From: a virus
Length of the DNA: 64,000 bases
Direction: 5' to 3' (one strand)
IMG/VR virus record: IMGVR_UViG_3300033233_000001
Span: 124,001-188,000 of that record
The position numbers and the translations under genes were made by a program. Each line of letters begins with the position of its first letter. Within the stretch, counting starts at the first letter, position 1. Positions 40,403 to 48,639 of the stretch are shown here, piece after piece. A model generated the notes under the pieces. It ran no database searches. It saw nothing but the letters and a program-made list of their open reading frames with translations, and was not told the origin of the DNA.

Positions 40403-41245
40403 ATGACGAAGAAAAGAAAGATTCTCGGGGTCTGCGCCAGCGAGACCTCGGAGCCCGGAGACACCGGCGGTCCGATGATTCGCGTGGGACGTAGCGCACG
40501 AGGCGACGAAGACGCTCCGATCGGACTCAACTGCGTCTACCCGACTCTACTTCCATCGCCTGGTGAGGAGGTCGTCGAGATCTGCGTCCGCCGCCATGTC
40601 CATCCCAACGGCTACGTCGTCGTTTCGGCATGGGCGGCCGAGGCGATCGAGGCGCTCGATGCGGCGAGATTCGTCGTGCGCAAAGGGACGCCAGGCAGGA
40701 CAGTGCCGGACGGCGAAGTATGGCTCAGCGGCCATAGATATAGATGCGATCAATTTCATACCATCGGTTTTCCTGGTACCGAGTGGGGCAAGTATCGGAT
40801 CTGTATGCTCACCGCCGAGAACGTGAAGCAAGAGATCGAGCGCTGGCGAGCGATCCGCGTGAGCGGCGAGAAGGCCGATGCTCCCGCTGGCGACGTGCCG
40901 GCTCCGACGTCCGTTCAACAGGCAGCGATTCAGCAGGAAGCGCCGCTCGCACACAAACAGCGCTGCCCGCGCTGCGGCGGCCACGCGTACGTCGGGCTTC
41001 TCAAGGTCGAGTGCGAACGCGTCGGAGGCTGCCAGACGCTCGACGAGCGGATGGGTGAGCCGTCGGTCCAGTCGACCTCGTTCGGCCACGGCGAGGTCTA
41101 CTACATCGCGTACGGCGAACACGAGGAGAGCCTCGGCGAGGCCGCGCGGAAGGACGAGGTGGGCACGCATCCGACGCGCGATGGCGCGATCGAGGCATGG
41201 CGCGCGAAGATGCGCACGAAGCTCATCAAGGAGGACGCGTCGTGA
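40403..41245 (+). CDS. Hypothetical protein with zinc ribbon (280 aa)
   Basis: ATG with GAGGAG ahead. N-terminal beta-rich domain, a Pro/Ala linker, CPRCGGHAYV near residue 190 (partner Cys in GGCQTL), and a helical C-terminus. Unknown. Confidence 0.6.
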   Translation: MTKKRKILGVCASETSEPGDTGGPMIRVGRSARGDEDAPIGLNCVYPTLLPSPGEEVVEICVRRHVHPNGYVVVSAWAAEAIEALDAARFVVRKGTPGRTVPDGEVWLSGHRYRCDQFHTIGFPGTEWGKYRICMLTAENVKQEIERWRAIRVSGEKADAPAGDVPAPTSVQQAAIQQEAPLAHKQRCPRCGGHAYVGLLKVECERVGGCQTLDERMGEPSVQSTSFGHGEVYYIAYGEHEESLGEAARKDEVGTHPTRDGAIEAWRAKMRTKLIKEDAS

Positions 41246-41715
41246 CCTGGGCAGAAGCAGATCCCATGACCTGGGCAGAGGCGCTGTCCGCGTGTCTCTG
41301 TCTCGGCGTCGGTTGGGTCAGCGGTTGGATCGCACGCAGTCGATCCGTGCCGCCACCCGCGCATCTCGCACCAGCGCCGAAGCCGCCGCCCGAGCCCATC
41401 GCGTTCGAGACGGAGTACAAGATCGGCGCGCGCGTGAAGTGCCATCTCCGCAAAGGCGGCTACTTCATCGGCACGATCGTCGATTTCGAGAGCGAATGCG
41501 ACGACTGCGATTGCGACGATAGGAAGTCCGCACACGCCGAGGTGCTTCCGGAAGGACGGCCTTCAACTGACGACGAACGGCTGTGGGCTTTCAAGATCGG
41601 CAGTCCGGAAATCGCGCTGATTCCCCCAGGTCCAGACCCAGGCTATCGTGAACCTGCTAAGCCGGACGCATCGTCCAGCGAGTCACGGCCACCGGCGAGC
41701 GAGCCACAGCCATGA
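41242..41715 (+). CDS. Membrane-anchored SH3-like protein (157 aa)
   Basis: GTG start (GTGA). Membrane segment ALSACLCLGVGWVSGWIA, Pro-rich linker, then an SH3-like core (YKIGARVKCHLRKGGYFIG) and a Ser/Pro tail. Unknown. Confidence 0.6.
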   Translation: MTWAEADPMTWAEALSACLCLGVGWVSGWIARSRSVPPPAHLAPAPKPPPEPIAFETEYKIGARVKCHLRKGGYFIGTIVDFESECDDCDCDDRKSAHAEVLPEGRPSTDDERLWAFKIGSPEIALIPPGPDPGYREPAKPDASSSESRPPASEPQP

Positions 41716-42347
41716 CGTATCGCGAGGAGACGGTCGACACTCTGCGCGCGAAGCTCGACGATGCCGAGCGCGAGATCGAGCGCCTGCGGACTGACAAAGA
41801 CGGACGCGCCGAAGCGCGCGAGAAAGAACGGCGGACGCAGCGATGGGCGCTCTTGCGCCGTGCAGTCGCGGTGGTCCTCGGCGGTGCGGCGATCTGGTTC
41901 GCGATCTTCGCCGCGCTGACGTGTGTCGACAGCTGCAACGCGACGATGGCGGCCGACAGAGAGGCGCGTCGCGAAGCGCACAGACAGCACCTCGAACAGA
42001 TGCGCGCACACGTGCCAGAGCACGTCGATCCACGCCTCTGGTCCTGGTGCATCGACCACTGCGAGCGCTGGCATGCCGAGGGCGTCGCCGAAGGCGTACT
42101 CGTTCAGGCCTTCGTGGACTACGGCATCAACGGTCAGACGACTACGCGCGTAACGGTGCGCGGTCCGTGGATGACTTCCGAGGGCGCCGACGTCATCAGC
42201 GTGTCGCTAACCAGCAGCGGCGTCGACGCGTCGAGCGTTCTACACGCTGGCGACCTCGTAAGGCTTCATTCCATCGGCGGGGAGAACAATGACGAGCGGG
42301 TAGAGTTCATCCCGTCGCCGTTCACAGATCTGCCGCCGACACCGTGA
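41712..42347 (+). CDS. Membrane protein with coiled coil (211 aa)
   Basis: Coiled coil (DDAEREIERLRTDKDG), membrane segment (AVAVVLGGAAIWFAIFAAL), then a Cys-containing outer domain (WSWCIDHCERW). Same plan as 37390-38025, possibly paralogous. Confidence 0.6.
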   Translation: MTYREETVDTLRAKLDDAEREIERLRTDKDGRAEAREKERRTQRWALLRRAVAVVLGGAAIWFAIFAALTCVDSCNATMAADREARREAHRQHLEQMRAHVPEHVDPRLWSWCIDHCERWHAEGVAEGVLVQAFVDYGINGQTTTRVTVRGPWMTSEGADVISVSLTSSGVDASSVLHAGDLVRLHSIGGENNDERVEFIPSPFTDLPPTP

Positions 42348-42865
42348 CCACGCACGCAGAACTCGTACTGCGCGCGGTACGCTGGCTGCGCAACACGCGG
42401 AACTGCAACCCCGTGTACGCCGAGATGGGCACGCAGTCGGGAGAGATTCCGGACGCCATCGGCTGGCGTAACGGCCGCTCTCACGTCGTCGAGGCCAAGG
42501 TTTCGCGCGCAGATCTGTTTGCCGACAAGAAGAAGGCGATCCACGGTGCGGGCATCGCGATGGGTCGACAACGCTGGATTCTCGTCCCCGCCGGCCTCGT
42601 CAAACCAGACGAGGTGCCGGAGTCGAGCGGGTTGCTCTACGCACACGCACGCAGCGTCGTAGCCGTGAAGGACGCGCCGGCACGTGACATCGGCGAGACC
42701 GCGGCGATTCGCGAGGCCCTGATGCTCGCGAGCGCCATCCGCCGTCTAGAACTCGGGACGCGCTTCGATGCCAACACCGGCCGCTGGGAAGGGCTGCTCG
42801 TCCGGATGGCCAGAGAACAGGCCGACACGGCTACCCCCGTTGCAGTCGACGAACCGGAGGTGTAG
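42344..42865 (+). CDS. PD-(D/E)XK nuclease-like protein, MmcB-like (173 aa)
   Basis: GTG start. Glu in NPVYAEM, Asp in GEIPDAIGWRNG and Glu-x-Lys in HVVEAKVSRADL form the PD-(D/E)XK core, followed by ADKKKAIHGAG and ILVPAGLVKPDEVPE, as in the MmcB DNA-repair family. Likely a metal-dependent nuclease acting in repair or recombination. Confidence 0.7.
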   Translation: MTTHAELVLRAVRWLRNTRNCNPVYAEMGTQSGEIPDAIGWRNGRSHVVEAKVSRADLFADKKKAIHGAGIAMGRQRWILVPAGLVKPDEVPESSGLLYAHARSVVAVKDAPARDIGETAAIREALMLASAIRRLELGTRFDANTGRWEGLLVRMAREQADTATPVAVDEPEV

Positions 42866-42877
42866 CTTCCGTCCACG

Positions 42878-43786
42878 ATGTACCGAACTCGGAACGGAGA
42901 CGGGCGCTCTCACGGCAACAACATCTCGTACGGCGGCAACACCTCTCCGCCAACGCCACGACAGGGTTTCGCTGGCGGCATCTTCGCCGAACACGCTTTC
43001 AGCGAAGGCACGATCGGCGACGACGCGCTCGGAGAGGACTTCGTCAACGACGTGCTCGACCGCTCGGAAGAGGGGGTGCGTCCCGAGCATCTGCTCCATC
43101 ACGACGACCAGGAGGCCCTGGCGCTCGGCAGGAGCGTTCTCGGCGTCGCGAAAGCCGTCGGCGGGCTCGTGCGCGCGGTCGCCTCTGTGGGCCGTGTAGC
43201 GGCCGGCGACGTCGAGCGCGGCGGTCTGCGCGGAGCACTCGTCGAGGGACTCCGGCGGGCGGCCGACAAGTTCGACCCCGGAACGCGTCGAGCCAAGCCC
43301 GGCCTCGTCGAGAACCAGCCCGGAAACTTCATCGAGGACCAGGCCTGGCCATCCCGTCACTGGCCATCGAGAGCCGCGGACGAGGCGTACGCAGAAGCAC
43401 ATGCGGAAGCGGCGATGTCTACGCCTTGGCCAGAAGAGGACCCGTACACTGCTCGCGCGTCGCACGACCCTCGTGACCCGTACCGGCGGTTCGAGCGCGA
43501 TTACGTCCGACCACGTCGACCGCTTTCGACGCCCGCAGGCATCGGCTGGTCGCACTTGGCCGCGGCCGAAAAAGACATCCGACCGTCCACAACGACGACC
43601 GTCGAGAACGCGGCCCTCGGCGGTCGACCGCCAGGCGATCCAGAGCACGAGATGCTCGGCGACGACCTCGACGACCTCTACCGTGAAGCCGAGCGAGACG
43701 GGCCGCTCGTGATCCCCGCGACCGGAGCCGCGGAAGAAGACATCTTCCGTGAAGAGCCTTCCGAGACCGAAACCGAGACGCCCTAG
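42878..43786 (+). CDS. Large hypothetical protein (302 aa)
   Basis: N-terminal Gly/Asn-rich segment (NGDGRSHGNNISYGGN), an Ala/Gly helix (LGVAKAVGGLVRAVASVG) and an acidic C-terminus. Converges with 43783-44028 with overlapping stops. Unknown. Confidence 0.55.
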   Translation: MYRTRNGDGRSHGNNISYGGNTSPPTPRQGFAGGIFAEHAFSEGTIGDDALGEDFVNDVLDRSEEGVRPEHLLHHDDQEALALGRSVLGVAKAVGGLVRAVASVGRVAAGDVERGGLRGALVEGLRRAADKFDPGTRRAKPGLVENQPGNFIEDQAWPSRHWPSRAADEAYAEAHAEAAMSTPWPEEDPYTARASHDPRDPYRRFERDYVRPRRPLSTPAGIGWSHLAAAEKDIRPSTTTTVENAALGGRPPGDPEHEMLGDDLDDLYREAERDGPLVIPATGAAEEDIFREEPSETETETP

Positions 43787-44028
43787 TCGTCGTCTGGCTC
43801 GTCACCACCTACGGCGCTGCCGAGAGCATCGAGAGCACGCGACGCGTGCTCTCGCGCGGCTGCCGCGTGCTGCGCCGCCTCGCCGATAGCTGGCAGCGCT
43901 GTCACGGAGATGCGGCGACCACGGCGCGCAGCGCCGCGTACGAGCCGCCAAGCGACGCGCTGGTCCTCCGGCCAGGAGACCGCGGCGTGATCGAGCAGAG
44001 CAACGGCGGCATCTAGATCTGGCTGCAT
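43783..44028 (-). CDS. Small helical protein (81 aa)
   Basis: Ala-rich helices (GEAAQHAAAAREHASRALD). Overlaps the stop of the convergent gene. Unknown. Confidence 0.5.
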   Translation of the reverse strand: MQPDLDAAVALLDHAAVSWPEDQRVAWRLVRGAARRGRRISVTALPAIGEAAQHAAAAREHASRALDALGSAVGGDEPDDD

Positions 44029-44060
44029 GGCCGCAGACTAGCAGCCCGGTCGCGTTTTAC

Positions 44061-44381
44061 CTACTCGTCGTCCTCGTCGTCCGGGGCGTTCTTGTTCGGA
44101 CGCGTTGGATTGCGATACGGCGAGCGCGGCGCGGTTCCTGGCGGCGGCGACAGAAGCTCGTCGTCGAGCATGCGCATGAGTTTCACGTTCTGCGCGACGA
44201 TCTTCCGCGCCGCGAAGAAGCCGGTTACGCTTGCCAGCGCCCAGCCGAGCACGCCCCACCATGGCACTGTGCCGGAGACGGCCGTCAGAAACGTCATCGT
44301 GCCCGCTCCGCCCCCGACGGCAGACGAGAGAATCACCACCCGCCAGCCGGTCGCGAGCAACCGCGCGTCGCGCGCCTGCAC
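44061..44381 (-). CDS. Small membrane protein (106 aa)
   Basis: Two membrane segments (GGAGTMTFLTAVSG; WWGVLGWALASVTGFFAA) and a Pro/Asp-rich tail. Next to the VWA protein; may anchor or signal with it. Confidence 0.55.
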   Translation of the reverse strand: MQARDARLLATGWRVVILSSAVGGGAGTMTFLTAVSGTVPWWGVLGWALASVTGFFAARKIVAQNVKLMRMLDDELLSPPPGTAPRSPYRNPTRPNKNAPDDEDDE

Positions 44382-44384
44382 CAG

Positions 44385-45206
44385 TCACTTCTTCTTGCTG
44401 CTGCCGCGCGGCAGCGTCGAGCGCTTGAGCGGCACGCCCTTCGGCACCGAGCCGAGCGGCGGCGCGATGCCGACGCTCACGCTGGCCCCGGAAAACCCGA
44501 CGAGCGACGACGACGCGTCGCCGGTCGCCATCGCGTGCACCTCGTTCTGGCTGAAGAACGACGACTCGCCGCGCACGACCGACTCGTAGCTCTCGGACTT
44601 CATCCCGCGACTGCGCAGCACGGCTGCACTCGTCGAGCCATAGAGAGCCTTGACGCCACCAGCATGGCCCGCGTAGTTCGCGGTCGACATGCCCTTCATG
44701 CCGTAGCTCTGGCCGGTCTGGAACGAGTCGATGTTCGCGCCAGCGAAGACGAAGAGCCAGCCGGCTTCCTGCTGCTGCTCCTTCACGAGCGTGCGGACCT
44801 GCTCGATCTTGTACTCCTTCGACGCGTTCTCCTCGCCGTCGGTGTGCACGATGACGATGACCTTCTCCGGTCGGTCCTTCGCAGCGAGCTTGTCGACTCT
44901 GGTTCCGAGCGAGACGATCGCACGCCCGAGCGCGTCGAGAAGCGCGGTGCCTCCGCGCGGCTCGTACGTCAGCGCCGTGAGCGCCGGCACGTCCGCGAGC
45001 GGCATGTCGAGGTAGTTCTCTTCGTACGCGTTATCGAACTGCACGAGGCTGACCGAACACGGGCTCTGGTCTTCGCGCTGGTCAGCAATCAGCTTGTTGA
45101 AGCCATCGATCACGGCGTTTCGCAGGCCAGCCATCGAACCTGACCTGTCGAGCACGAACATGATGTGCGTGCGCCCTGCTTCCATCGCCTTCTTCTTCGT
45201 CATCAT
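44385..45206 (-). CDS. Von Willebrand factor A domain protein (273 aa)
   Basis: VWA fold with complete MIDAS: DRSGSM (D-x-S-x-S), PRGGTALLDALG (Thr) and VHTDGEENAS (Asp). A ~70-residue Ser/Gly-rich tail ends in Lys. Tellurium-resistance/phage-type VWA proteins resemble it. Cytoplasmic metal-dependent binding protein; partner unknown. Confidence 0.85.
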   Translation of the reverse strand: MMTKKKAMEAGRTHIMFVLDRSGSMAGLRNAVIDGFNKLIADQREDQSPCSVSLVQFDNAYEENYLDMPLADVPALTALTYEPRGGTALLDALGRAIVSLGTRVDKLAAKDRPEKVIVIVHTDGEENASKEYKIEQVRTLVKEQQQEAGWLFVFAGANIDSFQTGQSYGMKGMSTANYAGHAGGVKALYGSTSAAVLRSRGMKSESYESVVRGESSFFSQNEVHAMATGDASSSLVGFSGASVSVGIAPPLGSVPKGVPLKRSTLPRGSSKKK

Positions 45207-45227
45207 TTCCTGCGCAAAAAGGGTCGG

Positions 45228-45617
45228 TCATCGATGTGCGCGCTCCGCTCGCACCTTCTCAGTCGCCGTCTTCTCGTCGTAGCCGCACGTCTTGCAGTGC
45301 CTGCCGTCCTCCGCCCAGTCGATGTCGCAGCACCACTTGCACTGCTCTGGACGAAGCGGTGAGATCGTCACGTGCCGGTCGTCAGAGGGGCCGCCGCGAC
45401 CGCCGCGAATCGCGACGAGCGCGTCGGCAGCGCTGTAGGCCTCAAGCGCGCTTCGCATGCCGCCGCTGCCGCCGCCGAGACGCCAAGCGGCCTCGTACCA
45501 GCGCGCCGTAGCTCGATCTGGATGCGCGACGGTTTCCAGCGCTGTCGCGACGCGACCGAGACGCTCCGCGATCTGTTCGAGAACGGCCGCGTAGTTGGGC
45601 TCGTAGTGATCTGCCAC
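45228..45617 (-). CDS. Hypothetical protein with C-terminal zinc ribbon (129 aa)
   Basis: Helical N-terminus (LEQIAERLGRVATALETVA); C-terminal CKWCCDIDWAEDGRHCKTCG zinc ribbon. Leaderless start: TAGATT lies 8 nt before the ATG. Confidence 0.6.
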   Translation of the reverse strand: MADHYEPNYAAVLEQIAERLGRVATALETVAHPDRATARWYEAAWRLGGGSGGMRSALEAYSAADALVAIRGGRGGPSDDRHVTISPLRPEQCKWCCDIDWAEDGRHCKTCGYDEKTATEKVRAERAHR

Positions 45618-45625
45618 GACTGCCG

Positions 45626-45668
45626 AATCTACGGCGTGTCGGACAGAATGTCAAGCGGCTTCCGACAC
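45626..45668 (-). promoter_or_regulatory. Promoter with both operator motifs
   Basis: TTGACA (45654-45649), 17 bp starting TTCTGTCCGACACG, TAGATT (45631-45626). GTGTCGGAAGC lies upstream (45668-45658). Drives 45228-45617. Confidence 0.8.
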
Positions 45669-45730
45669 ACCAGCTTCCGGCCATACCGCCACGCAGTCCG
45701 ACGTAAGGCCTGGGGCTTCATCGCCCCGAC

Positions 45731-45762
45731 GCACCTAACACTTCGATCTCGCATGTGTCGTA
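45731..45762 (-). repeat. Degenerate terminal CRISPR repeat of array B
   Basis: Keeps GCGAGATCGAAG and ACGACA of the array B repeat with changes at both ends; lies at the distal end on the minus strand, where terminal repeats often decay. Confidence 0.6.
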
Positions 45763-45784
45763 CCAGCATGAGTCCGAGCGACCT

Positions 45785-46028
45785 GACCTGCTTGACCCTT
45801 CGATCTCGCCTGTCGAGGGGCGCTGGCGTGACGCGCGTCACGGCCCGACCTGCTTGACCCTTCGATCTCGCCTGTCGAGCAGCTGGCTAACACTGCGTGG
45901 CCATCCGATCAAAGACTACCCGACCTGCTTGACCCTTCGATCTCGCCTGTCGAGGCCTACGGCGACCTCGACGCCGGGGCCCGCGACCGTGTCCCGACCT
46001 GCTTGACCCTTCGATCTCGCCTGTCGAG
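45785..46028 (-). CRISPR. CRISPR array B: four identical 33-nt repeats, three spacers
   Basis: Repeats at 46028-45996, 45954-45922, 45879-45847 and 45817-45785 (minus strand: CTCGACAGGCGAGATCGAAG then GGTCAAGCAGGTC). Spacers are 41 nt (45995-45955), 42 nt (45921-45880) and 29 nt (45846-45818); the short one holds a GTGACGCGCGTCAC palindrome. Minus orientation is inferred from tracr-like RNA B and the decayed distal repeat. Directly downstream of the Cas12-like gene. Confidence 0.92.
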
Positions 46029-46083
46029 AGCCGTCGAAAAACACCAGCGATTCCGCGGGCCTCGTAGCCGGTCTGCGAGCGGT

Positions 46084-46287
46084 CCCTGTTCTCGACATGT
46101 GAGATCGAAGTGCCAAGCACGTTCGAGCGCTTCGTGGCCAACGCATCGAACTGGATTTCCGAACAAGTACCATTACTTGCTACGGTCCACGTACCTTCGC
46201 GAGCGGGTCCGGTACTTTTGCAAGCACCGGGGCCCCTCGCGTTCGTGCCCATCGGGGGGCACATCACCGAACTTGCGTTCGGAGAAA
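46084..46287 (-). ncRNA. Tracr-like RNA B
   Basis: Lies between the Cas12-like stop and array B. From the 5' end: hairpin CCGAAC-GCAA-GTTCGG, hairpin GTGCCC-CCCGAT-GGGCAC, long hairpin CGCGAG...CTCGCG, conserved GGTACGTGGACC and GAAATCCAGTTCGATGCG, then an anti-repeat GTGCTTGGCACTTCGATCTC with ACATGTCGAG, matching the reverse complement of the repeat. RNA C at 48640-48828 has the same parts with compensating stem changes. Boundaries approximate. Confidence 0.75.
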
Positions 46288-47805
46288 TCATTCGGCCGCC
46301 TGCGCCTTCTCCGTGCGGGCCTTCTTTCGGATTCGACCGGACGCGCGCTTGATCGCTGCGATCTGATCCGGCAGCGGCAGCGGCTTACCGTCCCGCAGGA
46401 GCATGTTCCACGCGTAGATGACGTCGACGGGACGCTCTAGCCTGCACGTCACGACCTCACAGCAGAACTTGCCGCTCTTGCCGAAGGTCGCGCTGACCTC
46501 GGCCGAGTGCTCGTGCAGGCACGACGGACACGTCCGCGAGTTCATGTCGCTCGGCACGATCTCGACCGTCAGCCCCCGCTTCTTCGCCGCCCACTCGATG
46601 GACTCTCGCAGCTGCGCGAGCGGGAAGCTCCGCACGAGGTACTCGACGTGTTCGCCAAGCTCGGGAGCGCCATCCTTCGCTGGATTGCCCCAGTCTTCGA
46701 CGAGGATCCGCGACACGCCGCGCCTTTCGGCGAGGCGCATCGCGTGCGACGCGATCTCCTGGCACTTCGTGCGTACCCACCTGGCCTCCGCGTCTTCGAG
46801 TCGCGTGAAGTGCTCTTCGCGCCGAGCAGTGCCGTGACCCTTGGCACCGTCACCAAGCTCGCGCTTGTGCCGACCGAGTGACGAGCGCCGCGCACGGTAC
46901 GCCGCCTTGTGGGCGAGCACGTCGCCGCCGTCGGCGAGCACAGTCGTGTACGCTTCACGCCCGTCGTCGCCGCGGGCGATTGCCGCGGTCAGGAACGTCC
47001 GCACGCCTCGATGCAGAGCCATCGTGCGGCCGGTCTCGGTCTTACGGACCTCGGAAGTGAAAGACACGAAGGCCATCCACTTCCGTTTGCCATCGCGATC
47101 GTCGTCTTCGACCAGGCGGCAGTCGCCGAGGCAGGCCGGATCGGCCAGAACACGCTTCAGCGACGCGAAGCCGCTTCCGCCGTAGGGCTTCACGACCAAG
47201 CGCACCTGTGTCGGCCGGTCGCTGTCCTCGCCGAACAACGGCAGCGTCAAGATCGCCAGGCCGTCGCTCGGTTCGAGACGGATCGCGCCGTTGCCTGACG
47301 CGATGTAGATCGGAGAGCCACCCCTGAAGGTGGGAAGCGACATCTTGCCCTTCCATTTTTCCTTCCGCCACTTCTTCCAGCGCGTGAAGGCCGCACCGGC
47401 CGTACCAAGCAGGACTTTCGCGCCGGGGTACGTCGTCGCGACCTTCTCGTCGCCGTAGTACGGCTTGCCCTTCTTGACGCGTGCGGCCGCGGCCTCGCGT
47501 TCGTTGAGCCAGAGGTCACGCGTCAGCTGGTAACTCCGCGACCGCGCTAGGATCTTTCCGGCCTTCTTTGCGCCGAGCTTGCCGGCGCGCTCCTCGACTT
47601 CGAGATCGGTGATCACGCCGTTGAGGACGCGATGGATCGGAGCGCGCAGCGCGCGCAGGAGCGGCCCGAGTGCCGCCCAGTCGTGGTCGAGCGGGCGGAT
47701 CACCTCCAACCGCAGGGTCGAGACGATCTGCGCATCGACCGCCGCATCGTCTAACGCGGCCTCGACGACGAGCGGCCCCGTCTCTTCTTCAGCGGGCTCA
47801 GTCAC
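46288..47805 (-). CDS. Compact Cas12-like (type V) effector with altered RuvC-I
   Basis: 505 aa from a GTG that overlaps the partner gene's stop (GTGA). Middle: basic, WED/REC-like (FTRWKKWRKEKWKGK). C-terminal RuvC: motif I is MALHRGVRTFLTAAI where family members have xDxG, so Asp is replaced by His; motif II ISRILVED-like VSRILVEDWGNP keeps Glu; motif III PVDVIYAWNML keeps Asp and Asn. A zinc finger (CPSCLHEHSAEV, FCCEVVTC) lies between. Adjacent tracr-like RNA and array support a CRISPR role. Loss of one acidic residue suggests DNA binding without cutting, as in Cas12m. A TnpB-like protein is the main alternative. Confidence 0.8.
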   Translation of the reverse strand: MTEPAEEETGPLVVEAALDDAAVDAQIVSTLRLEVIRPLDHDWAALGPLLRALRAPIHRVLNGVITDLEVEERAGKLGAKKAGKILARSRSYQLTRDLWLNEREAAAARVKKGKPYYGDEKVATTYPGAKVLLGTAGAAFTRWKKWRKEKWKGKMSLPTFRGGSPIYIASGNGAIRLEPSDGLAILTLPLFGEDSDRPTQVRLVVKPYGGSGFASLKRVLADPACLGDCRLVEDDDRDGKRKWMAFVSFTSEVRKTETGRTMALHRGVRTFLTAAIARGDDGREAYTTVLADGGDVLAHKAAYRARRSSLGRHKRELGDGAKGHGTARREEHFTRLEDAEARWVRTKCQEIASHAMRLAERRGVSRILVEDWGNPAKDGAPELGEHVEYLVRSFPLAQLRESIEWAAKKRGLTVEIVPSDMNSRTCPSCLHEHSAEVSATFGKSGKFCCEVVTCRLERPVDVIYAWNMLLRDGKPLPLPDQIAAIKRASGRIRKKARTEKAQAAE

Positions 47806-48422
47806 GCTGCATCTCGACGTGACGTGCGCTTCTGTGCCTCGACGGCCGACGGGCTCGTCTCCGAGCCGGCGGCGCGCTTCGGCGTCTTCCGCAGCTGCCT
47901 GATCTCGGCACGCAGCGTGGCGTTCTCGACGCGCAGACGGTCGCACTCTTCCTTGGCCGCGACGAGTTCACTCGCGAGCGCCGTGTAACTCTTGTGACCC
48001 GCGCCCGCTCCGAGAATTCGAGAGCGCAGATCGCTCGCGAGACGACTCACGGTCTGAGCCGAGATCGGCGTCCCGTTCGTACGCTCCCACGTCCGCGCCT
48101 CGTCGAGCATCTCGCGCTGCTTGCCGGCGTCGCGGAAGCGACCGGCGGCCACAACCGCATGAATTCCCACGCCTTCGATGCCCTTCGCGCCCAGACCGTT
48201 ACGCGCTGCCCTGTACCCGTCGTATCGCGACGGGCGGCACAGGTTCGTCTGCTCCAGGAACTGGAGGAACGTGAGGCCCGTGTCCTTCCACAGGCCGGTC
48301 ACCTGTTCCGCCTCGTAGAGATACGAGAGGAAGTCGCCCTCTGCATCGTCCGCCAGCGTTCGGAGACGCTTGGCCTCGGCGATGAACTGTTCGAGCGTCG
48401 TCGACTTGTTGATTCGCGGCAT
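47802..48422 (-). CDS. Cas12-associated helical protein (206 aa)
   Basis: ATG MPRINKSTTLEQF. N-terminal ~140 residues helical (DFLSYLYEAEQVTGLWKDTG, LEQTNLCRPSRYDGYRAA, ISAQTVSRLASDLRSRI), perhaps an HTH-like fold; C-terminal coiled coil (CDRLRVENATLRAEIRQL) and Lys/Arg tail. GTGA-coupled with the effector, so likely made with it. Leaderless: TAGACC is 7 nt before the ATG. Could be a regulator or RNA/DNA-binding partner. Confidence 0.65.
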   Translation of the reverse strand: MPRINKSTTLEQFIAEAKRLRTLADDAEGDFLSYLYEAEQVTGLWKDTGLTFLQFLEQTNLCRPSRYDGYRAARNGLGAKGIEGVGIHAVVAAGRFRDAGKQREMLDEARTWERTNGTPISAQTVSRLASDLRSRILGAGAGHKSYTALASELVAAKEECDRLRVENATLRAEIRQLRKTPKRAAGSETSPSAVEAQKRTSRRDAA

Positions 48423-48429
48423 GTTCGTA

Positions 48430-48471
48430 GGTCTACACGGCCCAGGACCGTGAGTCAAGAGCTTGCGACAC
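48430..48471 (-). promoter_or_regulatory. Promoter of the Cas12-like operon
   Basis: TTGACT (48458-48453), 17 bp, TAGACC (48435-48430). GTGTCGCAAGC (48471-48461) lies just upstream. Shared motif implies common control with other operons. Confidence 0.75.
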
Positions 48472-48508
48472 ACCTCGTTCCGTGAAGTCGCGAACGCTGG
48501 AACCTACC

Positions 48509-48594
48509 GGCACGGTCGACCTCTCGATCTGGCGCTGCGAGGTCGCTCTTGCGGCTCGCCCGACGCGCTTGACCATCGATCTCGCCGTCGCGAG
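48509..48594 (-). CRISPR. Degenerate repeats of locus C
   Basis: Repeat B (48594-48561) keeps GGCGAGATCGA and GGTCAAGC of array B with short indels. Repeat A (48541-48509) reads CTCGCAGCGCCAGATCGAGA, about 21/33 identical. Only 19 nt separate them, so this is not a normal array. Repeat A complements the anti-repeat of RNA C better than it does RNA B. Confidence 0.55.
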
Positions 48595-48639
48595 TGAGGA
48601 TGGATCGCTCTGGACCGATTACCCCGTCACGCTCGCAGC

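Noticed and set aside
45887-46291. 134-aa minus-strand ORF across array B and RNA B
   Set aside because: Translates through CRISPR repeats; base changes relative to locus C preserve RNA stems, and the equivalent reading frame is broken by a stop.
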